Assembly (NCBI GenBank): GCA_946811185.2
Contig: OX328105.1
Span: forward strand, 44,392,845 to 44,456,844
Length of the DNA stretch: 64,000 nucleotides
Direction: 5' to 3'
DNA from: Hippopus hippopus
Lineage: Eukaryota > Mollusca > Bivalvia > Cardiida > Cardiidae
Positions within the stretch are counted from its first letter, which is position 1. The number at the start of each line of letters is the position of its first letter. Of this stretch, positions 50,305 to 62,572 are shown one piece after another. The notes beneath the pieces are model-generated. The model did no database searches, was not told the origin of the DNA, and was given only the letters and a program-made list of their open reading frames with translations. A program made the translations under genes and the position numbers.

Positions 50305-53300
50305 TAAATTTTTTAACCTTTCTCTGTGACTCCGCCGACTCAGAACCGAAACTTAATCTGACAAAACTAGGATATTTATTGCATTAGTTGATTATTGTTT
50401 AGCTCTACTGGCTGAAAGCCAGCAGAGCTTATGTCATGGCATGGTTTCCGTCGTCTGTCCATCCGTCTGTCCATCCGTTAGTCTTTTTCTTGTTTACGCA
50501 ATAAAGCGCGGTAACAAATTGACCTTCCTACAGTTATTCTGTTCCTAGGTATTTATAAGTAAACAGAGCTTCAAATGGATGACTGTGTCAGAAAGTAGCC
50601 AGTAGGTAGCACTCCTTCCTCAGTAATGTTTTTCTTTCTTTTTTTGCAGTACGGGCAGATATTCTAAGGAAATTCAGTTTCAGACACTGGGTGCCTTATC
50701 ATATACTCTCAATATGAATAATCTTGGCCTACAAAAACCGCTATCTCCGTATATATTTCATAAAGCATCTAGAATAAACAGGCTGCACGCGTTTAAAGTG
50801 GGGCAACAAATCGAAGTTCGTATAGTTATTTTGTACCTGGTTAATTCTGTACCTAGTTGTTTACCAGTAAACAAAGATTCAAATGTGTGACTGTCTAAAA
50901 AGAGCCAGTAGGCAGCAATAAGTCTTCTGTAATGCTTTTCTTTTTGTACAGTACGGGCAGATATTCTAAAAACATTCCGTTTCTGACAATGGGCAACGTA
51001 TCGTTATCTCTCAATATAAATAATCATGGCGTATGAAATCTTCTCTCTCTGCATATACAAACCTTATTTTGCCCCTTGGTTTTCATTACAACGTCATGGT
51101 GTGCATTATAAACTATTCTTTCCATTGAAATGGTCTTTTTTGGTTGCATCAGAAACAACAGAAACGACAAATTTTAGTGTGTAGGAAAGAAAATCATAGA
51201 GTCAAAAACGCAAGAAATACGCTCTGGACCAAACACTGCGTTCAGTGGCATGAGTGGTATGGAGTGGGCACTTTGATAAACAATTCCTGGTCATAGTTTA
51301 CCATTGGGTTCATGTAACACCCTTACCGACGGTGAGGTGTTTCATACCTCTTGTGTCAAAGGTTTGATTGGCATATAGGTGAATGCAGGTCTGGGAATAA
51401 GTGAACTGATAATGTGAGGTGAGAAAATGTTCAGCAGAAATGATCTACACAAAGTCTTTACATTTATTTGTATAATTTACACATTGCCAAGACCCACAAA
51501 GTCAAGAGCCTTTGTGGAAAGTACACTTTTTTCTGAACAGGAAAGTCCAATTCAATACTACAAACTTGCTATGGGTCAATATATAACCTTTGGTCACTTG
51601 AAAAATGATAACATTCAAAAGGTTGTCATAATTAAACCCTGTCCAGTGTTAATTCCAAGGAATAGGCTAGGAATATTGTCCGCGTTATGTAGTATTATGT
51701 GGTACTACACGTCTGCCCATAATCTAGCCCATAGATCAAGTCAGTCAGGATTGGTCATTGTTTAACCTTTGGTCACTTGAAAAAGTGATAGCGTTCGAAA
51801 GGTAGTCATAATTGAACCCTGTCCAGTGTTTATACCAAGGAATAGGCTAGCAATATTGTCTGCGTTAAAGGGTCAACAGTGAAGGAAGGGATATAGGTCC
51901 TTTAGCTCTTCTTTTGCAATTTTAGAAATGTAGGATTATGTGGCATACACGTCTGCCCATAATGCAGCCAATAGATCAAGTCAGTCAGGATTGGTTACTG
52001 ATCTGGTGCAGAAAAACAGGCTAAAAAGTTCAAATGAGTTGGGTTCTTAGGTCAAGCATTAAATTTCTCTTGTTTTATTTTCTTTTTTTGAAAACATTGG
52101 ATTGAGTGGTGTTTTTGATATTTGCAACATTATCTCTGTTATGTTAATTTTTGGGGGTCATACGAAAATTTTAGGGTCACTTTTTTAAATGCCTTATTTA
52201 TGCTACTTTAATGTACATTTTTGGACCTTTCTCTGACTCCGCCGACTCGGAACCGAAACTTATTCTGAAAAGACTAGGATTTTTATTACATTAGTTGATT
52301 ATTGTTTAGCTCTACTGGCTGAAACCCAGCAGAGCTTATGTCATGACATGGTTTCCGTCAATTGTCCATCCGTCTGTCCATCCGTTAGTCTTTTTCTTGT
52401 ATACGCGATAAAGCGTGGCAAGAAATTGACCTTCCTACAGTTATTCCTAGGTATTTATAAGTAAACAGAGCTTCAAATGCATGACTGTGTCAGAAAGTAG
52501 CCAGTAGGTAGCACTCCTTCCTCAGTAATGTTTTTCTTTCTTTTGTGCAGTACGGGCAGATATTTTAAGGAAATTCAGTTTCAGACACTGGGCGCCTTAT
52601 CATATACTCTCAATATGAATAATCTTGGCCTACGAAAACCGCTATCTCCGTATATATTTCAAACAGCATCTAGAATAAACAGGCTGCAAGCGTTTAAAGT
52701 GCGGCGACAAATCGAAGTTCGCATAGTTATTTTGTACCTGTTTAATTCTGTACCTAGTTATTTACCAGTAAACAGAGATTCAAATGTGTGACTCAGAAAA
52801 GAGCCAGTAGGTAGCAATAAGTCTTCTGTAATGCTTTTCTTTTTGTACAGTACAGGCAGATATTCTAAAAAAATTCCGTTTCTGACAATGGGCAACATAT
52901 CATTATCTCACAATATAAATAATCATGGTGTACGAAATCTTCTCTCTCTGCATATACAAACCTTATTTTGCTCCTTCGTTTTCATTACAACGTTATGGTG
53001 TGCATTATAAACTATTCTTTCCATTGAAATGGTCTTTTTTGGTTGTATCAGAAACGACACAAATGATAAATTTTAGTGTGTCGGAAAGGAAATCATTGAG
53101 TCAAAAACGCAAGACACACGCTCTAGACCAAACACTACGTTCAGTGGCATGAGAGGTATGGAGTGGGCACTTTGATAAACAATTCCTGGTCATAGTTTAC
53201 CATTGGGTTCATGTAACACCCTTATGGACAGTGAGGTGTTCCATACCTCTTGTGTCAAAGGTTTGATTGGCATATAGGTGAATGCAGGTCTGGGAATAAG

Positions 53301-54112
53301 TGAACTGATAATGTGAGGTGAGAAAATGTTCAGCAGAAATGATCTACACAAAGTCTTTACATTTATTTGTATAGTTTACACGTTGCCAAGACCCACAAAG
53401 TCAAGAACCTCTGCGTAAAGTACCCTTTTTTGTGAACAGGAAAGTCCAAGTCGATACTACAAACTTGCTATGGGTCAATATATAACCTTTGGTTACTTGA
53501 AAAATGATAACATTCAAAAGGTTGTCATAACCAAACCCTGTCCAGTGTTAATTTCAAGGAATAGGCTAGCAATATTGTCCGCGTTATGTAGGATTATGTG
53601 GTATTACACGTCCGCCCGTAATGTAGCCCATAGATCAAGTCAGTCAGGATTGGTCATTGTTTAACCTTTGGTCACTTGAAAAGTGATAGCGTTCGAAAGG
53701 TAGTCATAATTGAACCCTGTCCAGTGTTTATACCAAGGAATAGGCTAGCAATATTGTCTGTGTTAAAGAATCAACAGTAAAAGAAGGGATATAGGTCCTT
53801 TAGCTCTTCTTTTGCAATTTAGGAATGTAGGATTATGTGGCATACACGTCTGCCCATAATGCAGTCAATAGATCAAGTCAGTCAGGATTGGTTAGTGACC
53901 TGATGCAGAAAAACAAGCTAAAAAGTTCAAATGAGTTGGGTTCTTAGGTCAGGCATTAAATTATTCTTGGTTTATTTTCTTTTTTTGAAAACATTGGATT
54001 GAGTGGTGTTTTTGATATTTGCAACATTATCTCTGTTATGTTAATTTTTGGGGGTCATACAAAAATTTTAGGGTCACTTTTTTAAATGCCTTTTTTATGC
54101 TACTTTAATATA

Positions 54113-55516
54113 TAGTGACGTCGATAAAAACCCCTCATCGAAAAAGTGCGATAGCTTTGTATATACCTAGAATATATATGTCACTTTTTGCCTTTGTCCT
54201 ACGCCCAATGCGTTTTCCCCACGTGGTTATGTCGGTCAAAATTATGCATGTGTAAACAGTAATTGATTTACAATTAAGTAGTCCAAGCATTATTTTGAAA
54301 ACATCAGTTTCGAAAATGTCAAGACTAAATAATGAAGAAAGAGCATGCAGTTTGGGCATGCCTAAAAGCGGTCTTTCTCAAAGTCACTTTGCAAGACATT
54401 TTAACGTTGCAAGATCAACAATAGTGCGTCTTGTTTGACGGGTAAACGAAACAGGGAGCTTGTCTGATAGGCCCCGACCTGGTGATCTGCATGTGACGTC
54501 TGTACGACAAGACAATTTCATCCGTCAACGTCACTTGCGAAACCGTTTTGTCACAGCGCAATCCACAATGTCGATGGTTATAGGGAATTGCGCAAGACAT
54601 GTAAGTCGGAATACAGTAAGGCGATGTTTTCGCAAGCGTGGAATATTGTGCAGGTGGCCGTACCGCAGTGTTGTGCTAACTGACCACCACCATCGGGAAT
54701 GTCGGCAGTGGGCTCAAAACAACATTGGAAGACGGTGGCGTGATGTGGTCTTCAGTGACGAATCCCGTTTTATCCTCTCCTGTGCTGACGGACAAGTCCG
54801 TGTTTAGCGTCGACGTAATGAACGGTACACCCAAAGTTGTGTTCTGGAGCACAACCGTTTTGGTGGTGGTGGTGTAATGGTTTGGGCACCAAAAAACAAC
54901 ATATTTAGAACTGACCTAGTGGTTATCAATGGTAATTTAAATGCCAGACGAAACGTTAACCAAGTTCTTCATCCTGTGGTCGTTCCTATGTTTCAGCAAT
55001 GCCGTGACCTTACATTTCAACATGACAGTGCACGCCCCCACACGGCCAGATTTACCAGAAACTCTCTCATGGCCAATAATATTGCCGTGCTGCCATGGCC
55101 TGCTAACTCTCCCTATTGTAACCTGATCGAACACATGTGGGACATCCTCGGACGTCATTTACATCGACGTAACCCACAGCCGCAAAACGTCTAAGAATTA
55201 ACAAATGCTCTTCGTGAAAATTGGGCTCGCATTCCACGCTATCTCCTGCATAATCTGTGTGGGTCCATGGGACGGCGACTGCCAGCACTGATAGCAAGTC
55301 AAGGAGGCCATACACGGTATTGATGAATTGTAGGGGGTGAGTTTGTTGAAAGGGCTGTTAAATTTGTGTAATGTTTAGCTAAACACTTGTGTCATGTAAT
55401 ATGTGTAGAAATATTGACAAAGTCCATTTCTAAATTACAAAACCATGCATTCGATGTTAAATTCATGAAATATGACGTGACAGAGGGAGATGAGGCGTTT
55501 CTTATGGACGTCAGTA
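54113..55516 (+). mobile_element. Tc1-like transposon, copy 11
   Basis: 1404 bp, lacking the core frameshift base. Ends intact, in the same TA site. Confidence 0.93.
54316..55323 (+). pseudogene. Tc1-like transposase pseudogene, copy 11 (flank type)
   Basis: Lesions: TGA 54436-54438 (codon 41), TAG 54805-54807 (codon 164, Y in copy 1), TAA 55192-55194. The frame stays correct between codons 42 and 163, since there is no extra C. Private replacements are R11C, R104C, N153I and D267Y, several at conserved sites. Confidence 0.92.
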
Positions 55517-58500
55517 TAAATTTTTTGACCTTTCTCTGTGACTCCGCGGACTCAGAACCGAAACTTAATCTGACAAAACTAGGATATTTATTGCATTAGT
55601 TGATTATTGTTTAGCTCTACTGGCTGAAAGCCAGCAGAGCTTATGTCATGGCATGGTTTCCGTCGTCTGTCCATCCGTCTGTCCATCCGTTAGTCTTTTT
55701 CTTGTTTACGCAATAAAGCGCGGTAACAAATTGACCTTCCTACAGTTATTCTGTTCCTAGGTATTTATAAGTAAACAGAGCTTCAAATGCATGACTGTGT
55801 CAGAAAGTAGCCAGTAGGTAGCACTCCTTCCTCAGTAATGTTTTTCTTTCTTTTTTTGCAGTACGGGCAGATATTCTAAGGAAATTCAGTTTCAGACACT
55901 GGGTGCCTTATCATATACCCTCAATATGAATAATCTTGGCCTACAAAAACCGCTATCTCCGTATATATTTCATAAAGCATCTAGAATAAACAGGCTGCAC
56001 GCGTTTAAAGTGGGGCAACAAATCGAAGTTCGTATAGTTATTTTGTACCTGGTTAATTCTGTACCTAGTTGTTTACCAGTAAACAAAGATTCAAATGTGT
56101 GACTGTCAGAAAAGAGCCAGTAGGCAGCAATAAGTCTTCTGTAATGCTTTTCTTTTTGTACAGTACGGGCAGATATTCTAAAAAAATTCCGTTTCTGACA
56201 ATGGGCAACGTATCGTTATCTCTCAATATAAATAATCATGGCGTATGAAATCTTCTCTCTCTGCATATACAAACCTTATTTTGCCCCTTGGTTTTCATAA
56301 CAACGTTATGGTGTGCATTATAAACTATTCTTTCCATTGAAATGGTCTTTTTTGGTTGCATCAGAAACAACAGAAACGACAAATTTTAGTGTGTAGGAAA
56401 GAAAATCATAGAGTCAAAAACGCAAGAAATACGCTCTGGACCAAACACTGCGTTCAGTGGCATGAGTGGTATGGAGTGGGCACTTTGATAAACAATTCCT
56501 GGTCATAGTTTACCATTGGGTTCATGTAACACCCTTACCGACGGTGAGGTGTTTCATACCTCTTGTGTCAAAGGTTTGATTGGCATATAGGTGAATGCAG
56601 GTCTGGGAATAAGTGAACTGATAATGTGAGGTGAGAAAATGTTCAGCAGAAATGATCTACACAAAGTCTTTACATTTATTTGTATAATTTACACGTTGCC
56701 AAGACCCACAAAGTCAAGAGCCTTTGTGGAAAGTACACTTTTTTCTAAACAGGAAAGTCCAATTCGATACTACAAACTTGCTATGGGTCAATATATAACC
56801 TTTGGTCACTTGAAAAATGATAACATTCAAAAGGTTGTCATAATCAAACCCTGTCCAGTGTTAATTCCAAGGAATAGGCTAGCAATATTGTCCGCGTTAT
56901 GTAGTATTATGTGGTACTACACGTCTGCCCATAATCTAGCCCATAGATCAAGTCAGTCAGGATTGGTCATTGTTTAACCTTTGGTCACTTGAAAAAGTGA
57001 TAGCGTTCGAAAGGTAGTCATAATTGAACCCTGTCCAGTGTTTATACCAAGGAATAGGCTAGCAATATTGTCTGCGTTAAAGGGTCAACAGTGAAGGAAG
57101 GGATATAGGTCCTTTAGCTCTTCTTTTGCAATTTTAGAAATGTAGGATTATGTGGCATACATGTCTGCCCATAATGCAGCCAATAGATCAAGTCAGTCAG
57201 GATTGGTTACTGATCTGGTGCAGAAAAACAGGCTAAAAAGTTCAAATGAGTTGGGTTCTTAGGTCAAGCATTAAATTTCTCTTGTTTTATTTTCTTTTAT
57301 AGAAAACATTGGACTGAGTGGTGTTTTTGATATTTACAACGTTATCTCTGTTATGTTAATTTTTGGGGGTCATACGAAAATTTTAGGGTCACTTTTTTAA
57401 ATGCCTTATTTATGCTACTTTAATGTACATTTTTGGACCTTTCTCTGACTCCGCCGACTCGGAACCGAAACTTATTCTGACAAGACTAGGATTTTTATTA
57501 CATTAGTTGACTATTGTTTAGCTCTACTGGCTGAAAGCCAGCAGAGTTTATGTCATGACGTGGTTTCCGTCAATTGTCCATCCGTCTGTCCATCCGTTAG
57601 TCTTTTTCTTGTATACGCGATAAAGCGTGGCAAGAAATTGACCTTCCTACAGTTATTCCTAGGTATTTATAAGTAAACAGAGCTTCAAATGCATGACTGT
57701 GTCAGAAAGTAGCCAGTAGGTAGCACTCCTTCCTCAGTAATGTTTTTCTTTCTTTTGTGCAGTACGGGCAGATATTCTAAGGAAATTCAGTTTCAGACAC
57801 TGGGCGCCTTATCATATACTCTCAATATGAATAATCTTGGCCTACAAAAACCGCTATATCGGTATATATTTCAAAAAGCATCTAGAATAAACAGGCTGCA
57901 CACGTTTAAAGTGTGGCGACAAATCGAAGTTCGCATAGTTATTTTGTACCTGGTTAATTCTGTACCTAGTTATTTACCAGTAAACAGAGATTCAAATGTG
58001 TGACTGTCAGAAAAGAGCCAGTAGGTAGCAATAAGTCTTCTGTAATGCTTTTCTTTTTGTACAGTACAGGCAGATATTCTAAAAAAATTCCGTTTCTGAC
58101 AATGGGCAATGTATCATTATCTCACAATATAAATAATCATGGTGTACAAAATCCTCTCTCTGCATATACAAACCTTATTTTGCCCCTTTGTTTTCATTAC
58201 AACGTTATGGTGTGCATTATAAACTATTCTTTCCATTGAAATGGTCTTTTTTGGTTGTATCAGAAACGACACAAATGATAAATTTTAGTGTGTCGGAAAG
58301 GAAATCATTGAGTCAAAAACGCAAGACACACGCTCTAGACCAAACACTACGTTCAGTGGCATGAGAGGTATGGAGTGGGCACTTTGATAAACAATTCCTG
58401 GTCATAGTTTACCATTGGGTTCATGTAACACCCTTACCGACAGTGAGGTGTTCCATACCTCTTGTGTCAAAGGTTTGATTGGCATATAGGTGAATGCAGG

Positions 58501-59324
58501 TCTGGGAATAAGTGAACTGATAATGTGAGGTGAGAAAATGTTCAGCAAAAATGATCTACACAAAGTCTTTACATTTATTTGTATAGTTTACACGTTGCCA
58601 AGACCCACAAAGTCAAGAACCTCTGCGTAAAGTATCCTTTTTTGTGAACAGGAAAGTCCAAGTCGATACTACAAACTTGCTATGGGTCAATATATAACCT
58701 TTGGTTACTTGAAAAATGATAACATTCAAAAGGTTGTCATAACCAAACCCTGTCCAGTGTTAATTTCAAGGAATAGGCTAGCAATATTGTCCACGTTATG
58801 TAGGATTATGTGGTATTACACGTCCGCCCGTAATGTAGCCCATAGATCAAGTCAGTCAGGATTGGTCATTGTTTAACCTTTGGTCACTTGAAAAGTGATA
58901 GCGTTCGAAAGGTAGTCATAATTGAACCCTGTCCAGTGTTTATACCAAGGAATAGGCTAGCAATATTGTCTGTGTTAAAGGGTCAACAGTAAAAGAAGGG
59001 ATATAGGTCCTTTAGCTCTTCTTTTGCAATTTAGGAATGTAGGATTATGTGGCATACACGTCTGCCCATAATGCAGCCAATAGATCAAGTCAGTCAGGAT
59101 TGGTTAGTGACCTGATGCAGAAAAACAAGCTAAAAAGTTCAAATGAGTTGGGTTCTTAGGTCAAGCATTAAATTATTCTTGTTTTATTTTCTTTTTTTGA
59201 AAACATTGGATTGAGTGGTGTTTTTGATATTTGCAACATTATCTCTGTTATGTTAATTTTTGGGGGTCATACGAAAATTTTAGGGTCACTTTTTTAAATG
59301 CCTTTTTTATGCTACTTTAATATA

Positions 59325-60726
59325 TAGTGACGTCGATAAAAACCCCTCATCGAAAAAGTGCGATAGCTTTGTATATACCTAGAATATATATGTCACTTTT
59401 TGCCTTTGTCCTACGCCCAATGCGTTTTCCCCACGTGGTTATGTCGGTCAAAATTATGCATGTGTAAACAGTAATTGATTTACAATTAAGTAGTCCAAGC
59501 ATTATTTTGAAAACATCAGTTTCGAAAATGTCAAGACTAAATAATGAAGAAAGAGCACGCAGTTTGGGCATGCCTAAAAGCGGTCTTTCTCAAAGTCACT
59601 TTGCAAGACACTTTAACGTTGCAAGATCAACAATAGTGCGTCTTGTTTAACGGGTAAACGAAACAGGGAGCTTGTCTGATAGACCCCGACCTGGTGATCT
59701 GCATGTGACGTCTGTACGACAAGACAATTTCATCCATCAACGTCACTTGCGAAACCGTTTTGTCACAGCGCAATCCACAATGTCGATGGTTATAGGGAAT
59801 TGCGCAAGACATGTAAGTCGGAATACAGTAAGGCGACGTTTTCGCAAGCGTGGAATATTGTGCAGGTGGCCGTACCGCAGTGTTGTGCTAACTGACCACC
59901 ACCATCGGGAATGTCGGCAGTGGGCTCAAAACAACTGGAAGACGGTGGCGTGATGTGGTCTTCAGTGACGAATCCCGTTTTAACCTCTCCTGTGCTGACG
60001 GACAAGTCCGTGTTTAGCGTCGACGTAATGAACGGTACACCCAAAGTTGTGTTCTGGAGCACAACCGTTTTGGTGGTGGTGGTGTAATGGTTTGGGCACC
60101 AAAAAACAACATATTTAGAACTGACCTAGTGGTTATTAATGGTAATTTAAATGCCAGACGAAACGTTAACCAAGTTCTTCATCCTGTGGTCATTCCTATG
60201 TTTCAGCAACGCCGTGACCTTACATTTCAACATGACAGTGCACGCCCCCACACGGCCAGATTTACCAGAAACTCTCTCATGGCCAATAATATTGCCGTGC
60301 TGCCATGGCCTGCTAACTCTCCCGATTGTAACCTGATCGAACACATGTGGGACATCCTCGGACGTCGTTTACATCGACGTAACCCACAGCCGCAAAACGT
60401 CTAAGAATTAACAAATGCTCTTCGTGAAAATTGGGCTCGCATTCCACGCTATCTCCTGCATAATCTGTGTGGGTCCATGGGACGGCGACTGCCGGCACTG
60501 ATAGCAAGTCAAGGAGGCCATACACAGTATTGATGAATTGTAGGGGGTGAGTTTGTTGAAAGGGCTGTTAAATTTGTGTAATGTTTAGCTAAACACTTGT
60601 GTCATGTAATATGTGTAGAAATATTGACAAAGTCCATTTCTAAATTACAAAACCATGCATTCGATATTAAATTCATGAAATATGACGTGACAGAGGGAGA
60701 TGAGGCGTTTCTTATGGACGTCAGTA
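59325..60726 (+). mobile_element. Tc1-like transposon, copy 12
   Basis: 1402 bp, two bases short of copy 1 because of a deletion in the transposase. Ends and TA duplications are intact. Confidence 0.93.
59528..60533 (+). pseudogene. Tc1-like transposase pseudogene, copy 12 (flank type)
   Basis: The most damaged copy. Codon 41 is TAA (59648-59650) where copies 2-11 have TGA; 2 bp (AT) are missing between 59935 and 59936; TAG 60015-60017 is shared with copy 11; TAA 60402-60404 is shared with all. It keeps several states seen otherwise only in copy 1 (GGTTATTAATGG, GACGTCGTTTAC), so it is a less homogenised lineage. Confidence 0.92.
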
Positions 60727-62572
60727 TAAATTTTTTGACCTTTCTCTGTGACTCCGCCGACTCAGAACCGGAACTTAATCTGACAAAACTAGGATATTTA
60801 TTGCATTAGTTGATTATTGTTTAGCTCTACTGGCTGAAACCCAGCAGAGCTTATGTCATGGCATGGTTTCCGTCGTCTGTCCATCCGTCTGTCCATCCGT
60901 TAGTCTTTTTCTTGTTTACGCAATAAAGCACGGTAACAAATTGACCTTCCTACAGTTATTCTGTTCCTAGGTATTTATCAGTAAACAGAGCTTCAAATGC
61001 ATAACTGTGTCAGAAAGTAGCCAGTAGGTAGCACTCCTTCCTCAGTAATGTTTTTCTTTCTTTTTTTGCAGTACGGGCAGATATTCTAAGGAAATTCAGT
61101 TTCAGACACTGGGTGCCTTATCATATACTCTCAATATGAATAATCTTGGCCTACAAAAACTGCTATCTCCGTATATATTTCATAAAGCATCTAGAATAAA
61201 CAGGCTGCACGCGTTTAAAGTGGGGCAACAAATCGAAGTTCGTATAGTTATTTTGTACCTGGTTAATTCTGTACCTAGTTGTTTACCAGTAAACAAAGAT
61301 TCAAATGTGTGACTGTCAGAAAAGAGCCAGTAGGCAGCAATAAGTCTTCTGTAATGCTTTTCTTTTTGTACAGTACGGGCAGATATTCTGAAAAAATTCC
61401 GTTTCTGACAATGGGCAACGTATCATTATCTCTCAATATAAATAATCATGGCGTATGAAATCTTCTCTCTCTGCATATACAAACCTTATTTTGCCCCTTG
61501 GTTTTCATTACAAGGTCATGGTGTGCATTATAAACTATTCTTTCCATTGAAATGGTCTTTTTTGGTTGCATCAGAAACAACAAAAACGACAAATTTTGGT
61601 GTGTAGGAAAGAAAATCATAGAGTCAAAAACGCAAGAAATACGCTCTGGACCAAACACTGCGTTTAGTGGCATGAGTGGTATGGAGTGGGCACTTTGATA
61701 AAAAATTCCTGGTCATAGTTTACCATTGGGTTCATGTAACACCCTTACCGACGGTAAGGTGTTTCATACCTCTTGTGTCAAAGGTTTGATTGGCATATAG
61801 GTGAATGCAGGTCTGGGAATAAGTGAACCGATAATGTGAGGTGAGAAAATGTTCAGCAGAAATGATCTACACAAAGTCTTTACATTTATTTGTATAATTT
61901 ACACGTTGCCAAAACCCACAAAATCAAGAGCCTTTGTGGAAAGTACACTTTTTTCTGAACAGGAAAGTCCAATTCGATACTACAAACTTGCTATGGGTCA
62001 ATATATAACCTTTGGTCACTTGAAAAATGATAACATTCAAAAGGTTGTCATAATCAAACCCTGTCCAGTGTTAATTCCAAGGAATAGGCTAGCAATATTG
62101 TCCGCGTTATGTAGTATTATGTGGTACTACACGTCTGCCCGTAATGTAGCCCATAGATCAAGTCAGTCAGGATTGGTCATTGTTCAACCTTTGGTCACTT
62201 GAAAAAGTGATAGCGTTCGAAAGGTAGTCATAATTGAACCCTGTCCAGTGTTTATACCAAGGAATAGGCTAGCAATATTGTCTGCGTTAAAGGGTCAACA
62301 GTGAAGGAAGGGATATAGGTCCTTTTGCTCTTCTTTTGCAATTTTAGAAATGTAGGATTATGTGGCATACACGTCTGCCCATAATGCAGCCAATAGATCA
62401 AGTCAGTCAGGATTGGTTAGTGATCTGGTGCAGAAAAACTGGCTAAAAAGTTCAAATGAGTTGGGTTCTTAGGTCAAGCATTAAATTTCTCTTGTTTTAT
62501 TTTCTTTTATAGAAAACATTGGATTTAGTGGTGTTTTTGATATTTGCAACATTATCTCTGTTATGTTAATTT

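Larger units (their letters stand above)
48835..54047 (+). repeat. Array unit 10 (A 48835-52150, B 52151-54047)
   Basis: Mosaic unit. The transposon is core type, but the distal part of A has alleles shared with unit 11 (TATCGTTATC near 51000, ACAGAAACGAC near 51160). B lacks TG in GTGACTCAG at about 52793 and has AAGAATCAAC near 53768. Confidence 0.95.
54048..59259 (+). repeat. Array unit 11 (A 54048-57362, B 57363-59259)
   Basis: First unit of the diverged right flank. A ends with TTTTATAGAAAAC near 57297, shared with unit 12. B has A-like alleles at several places (hairpin GAAAGCCAG, TATTCTAAGG, CTACAAAAACC), either older shared states or conversions. Confidence 0.94.
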
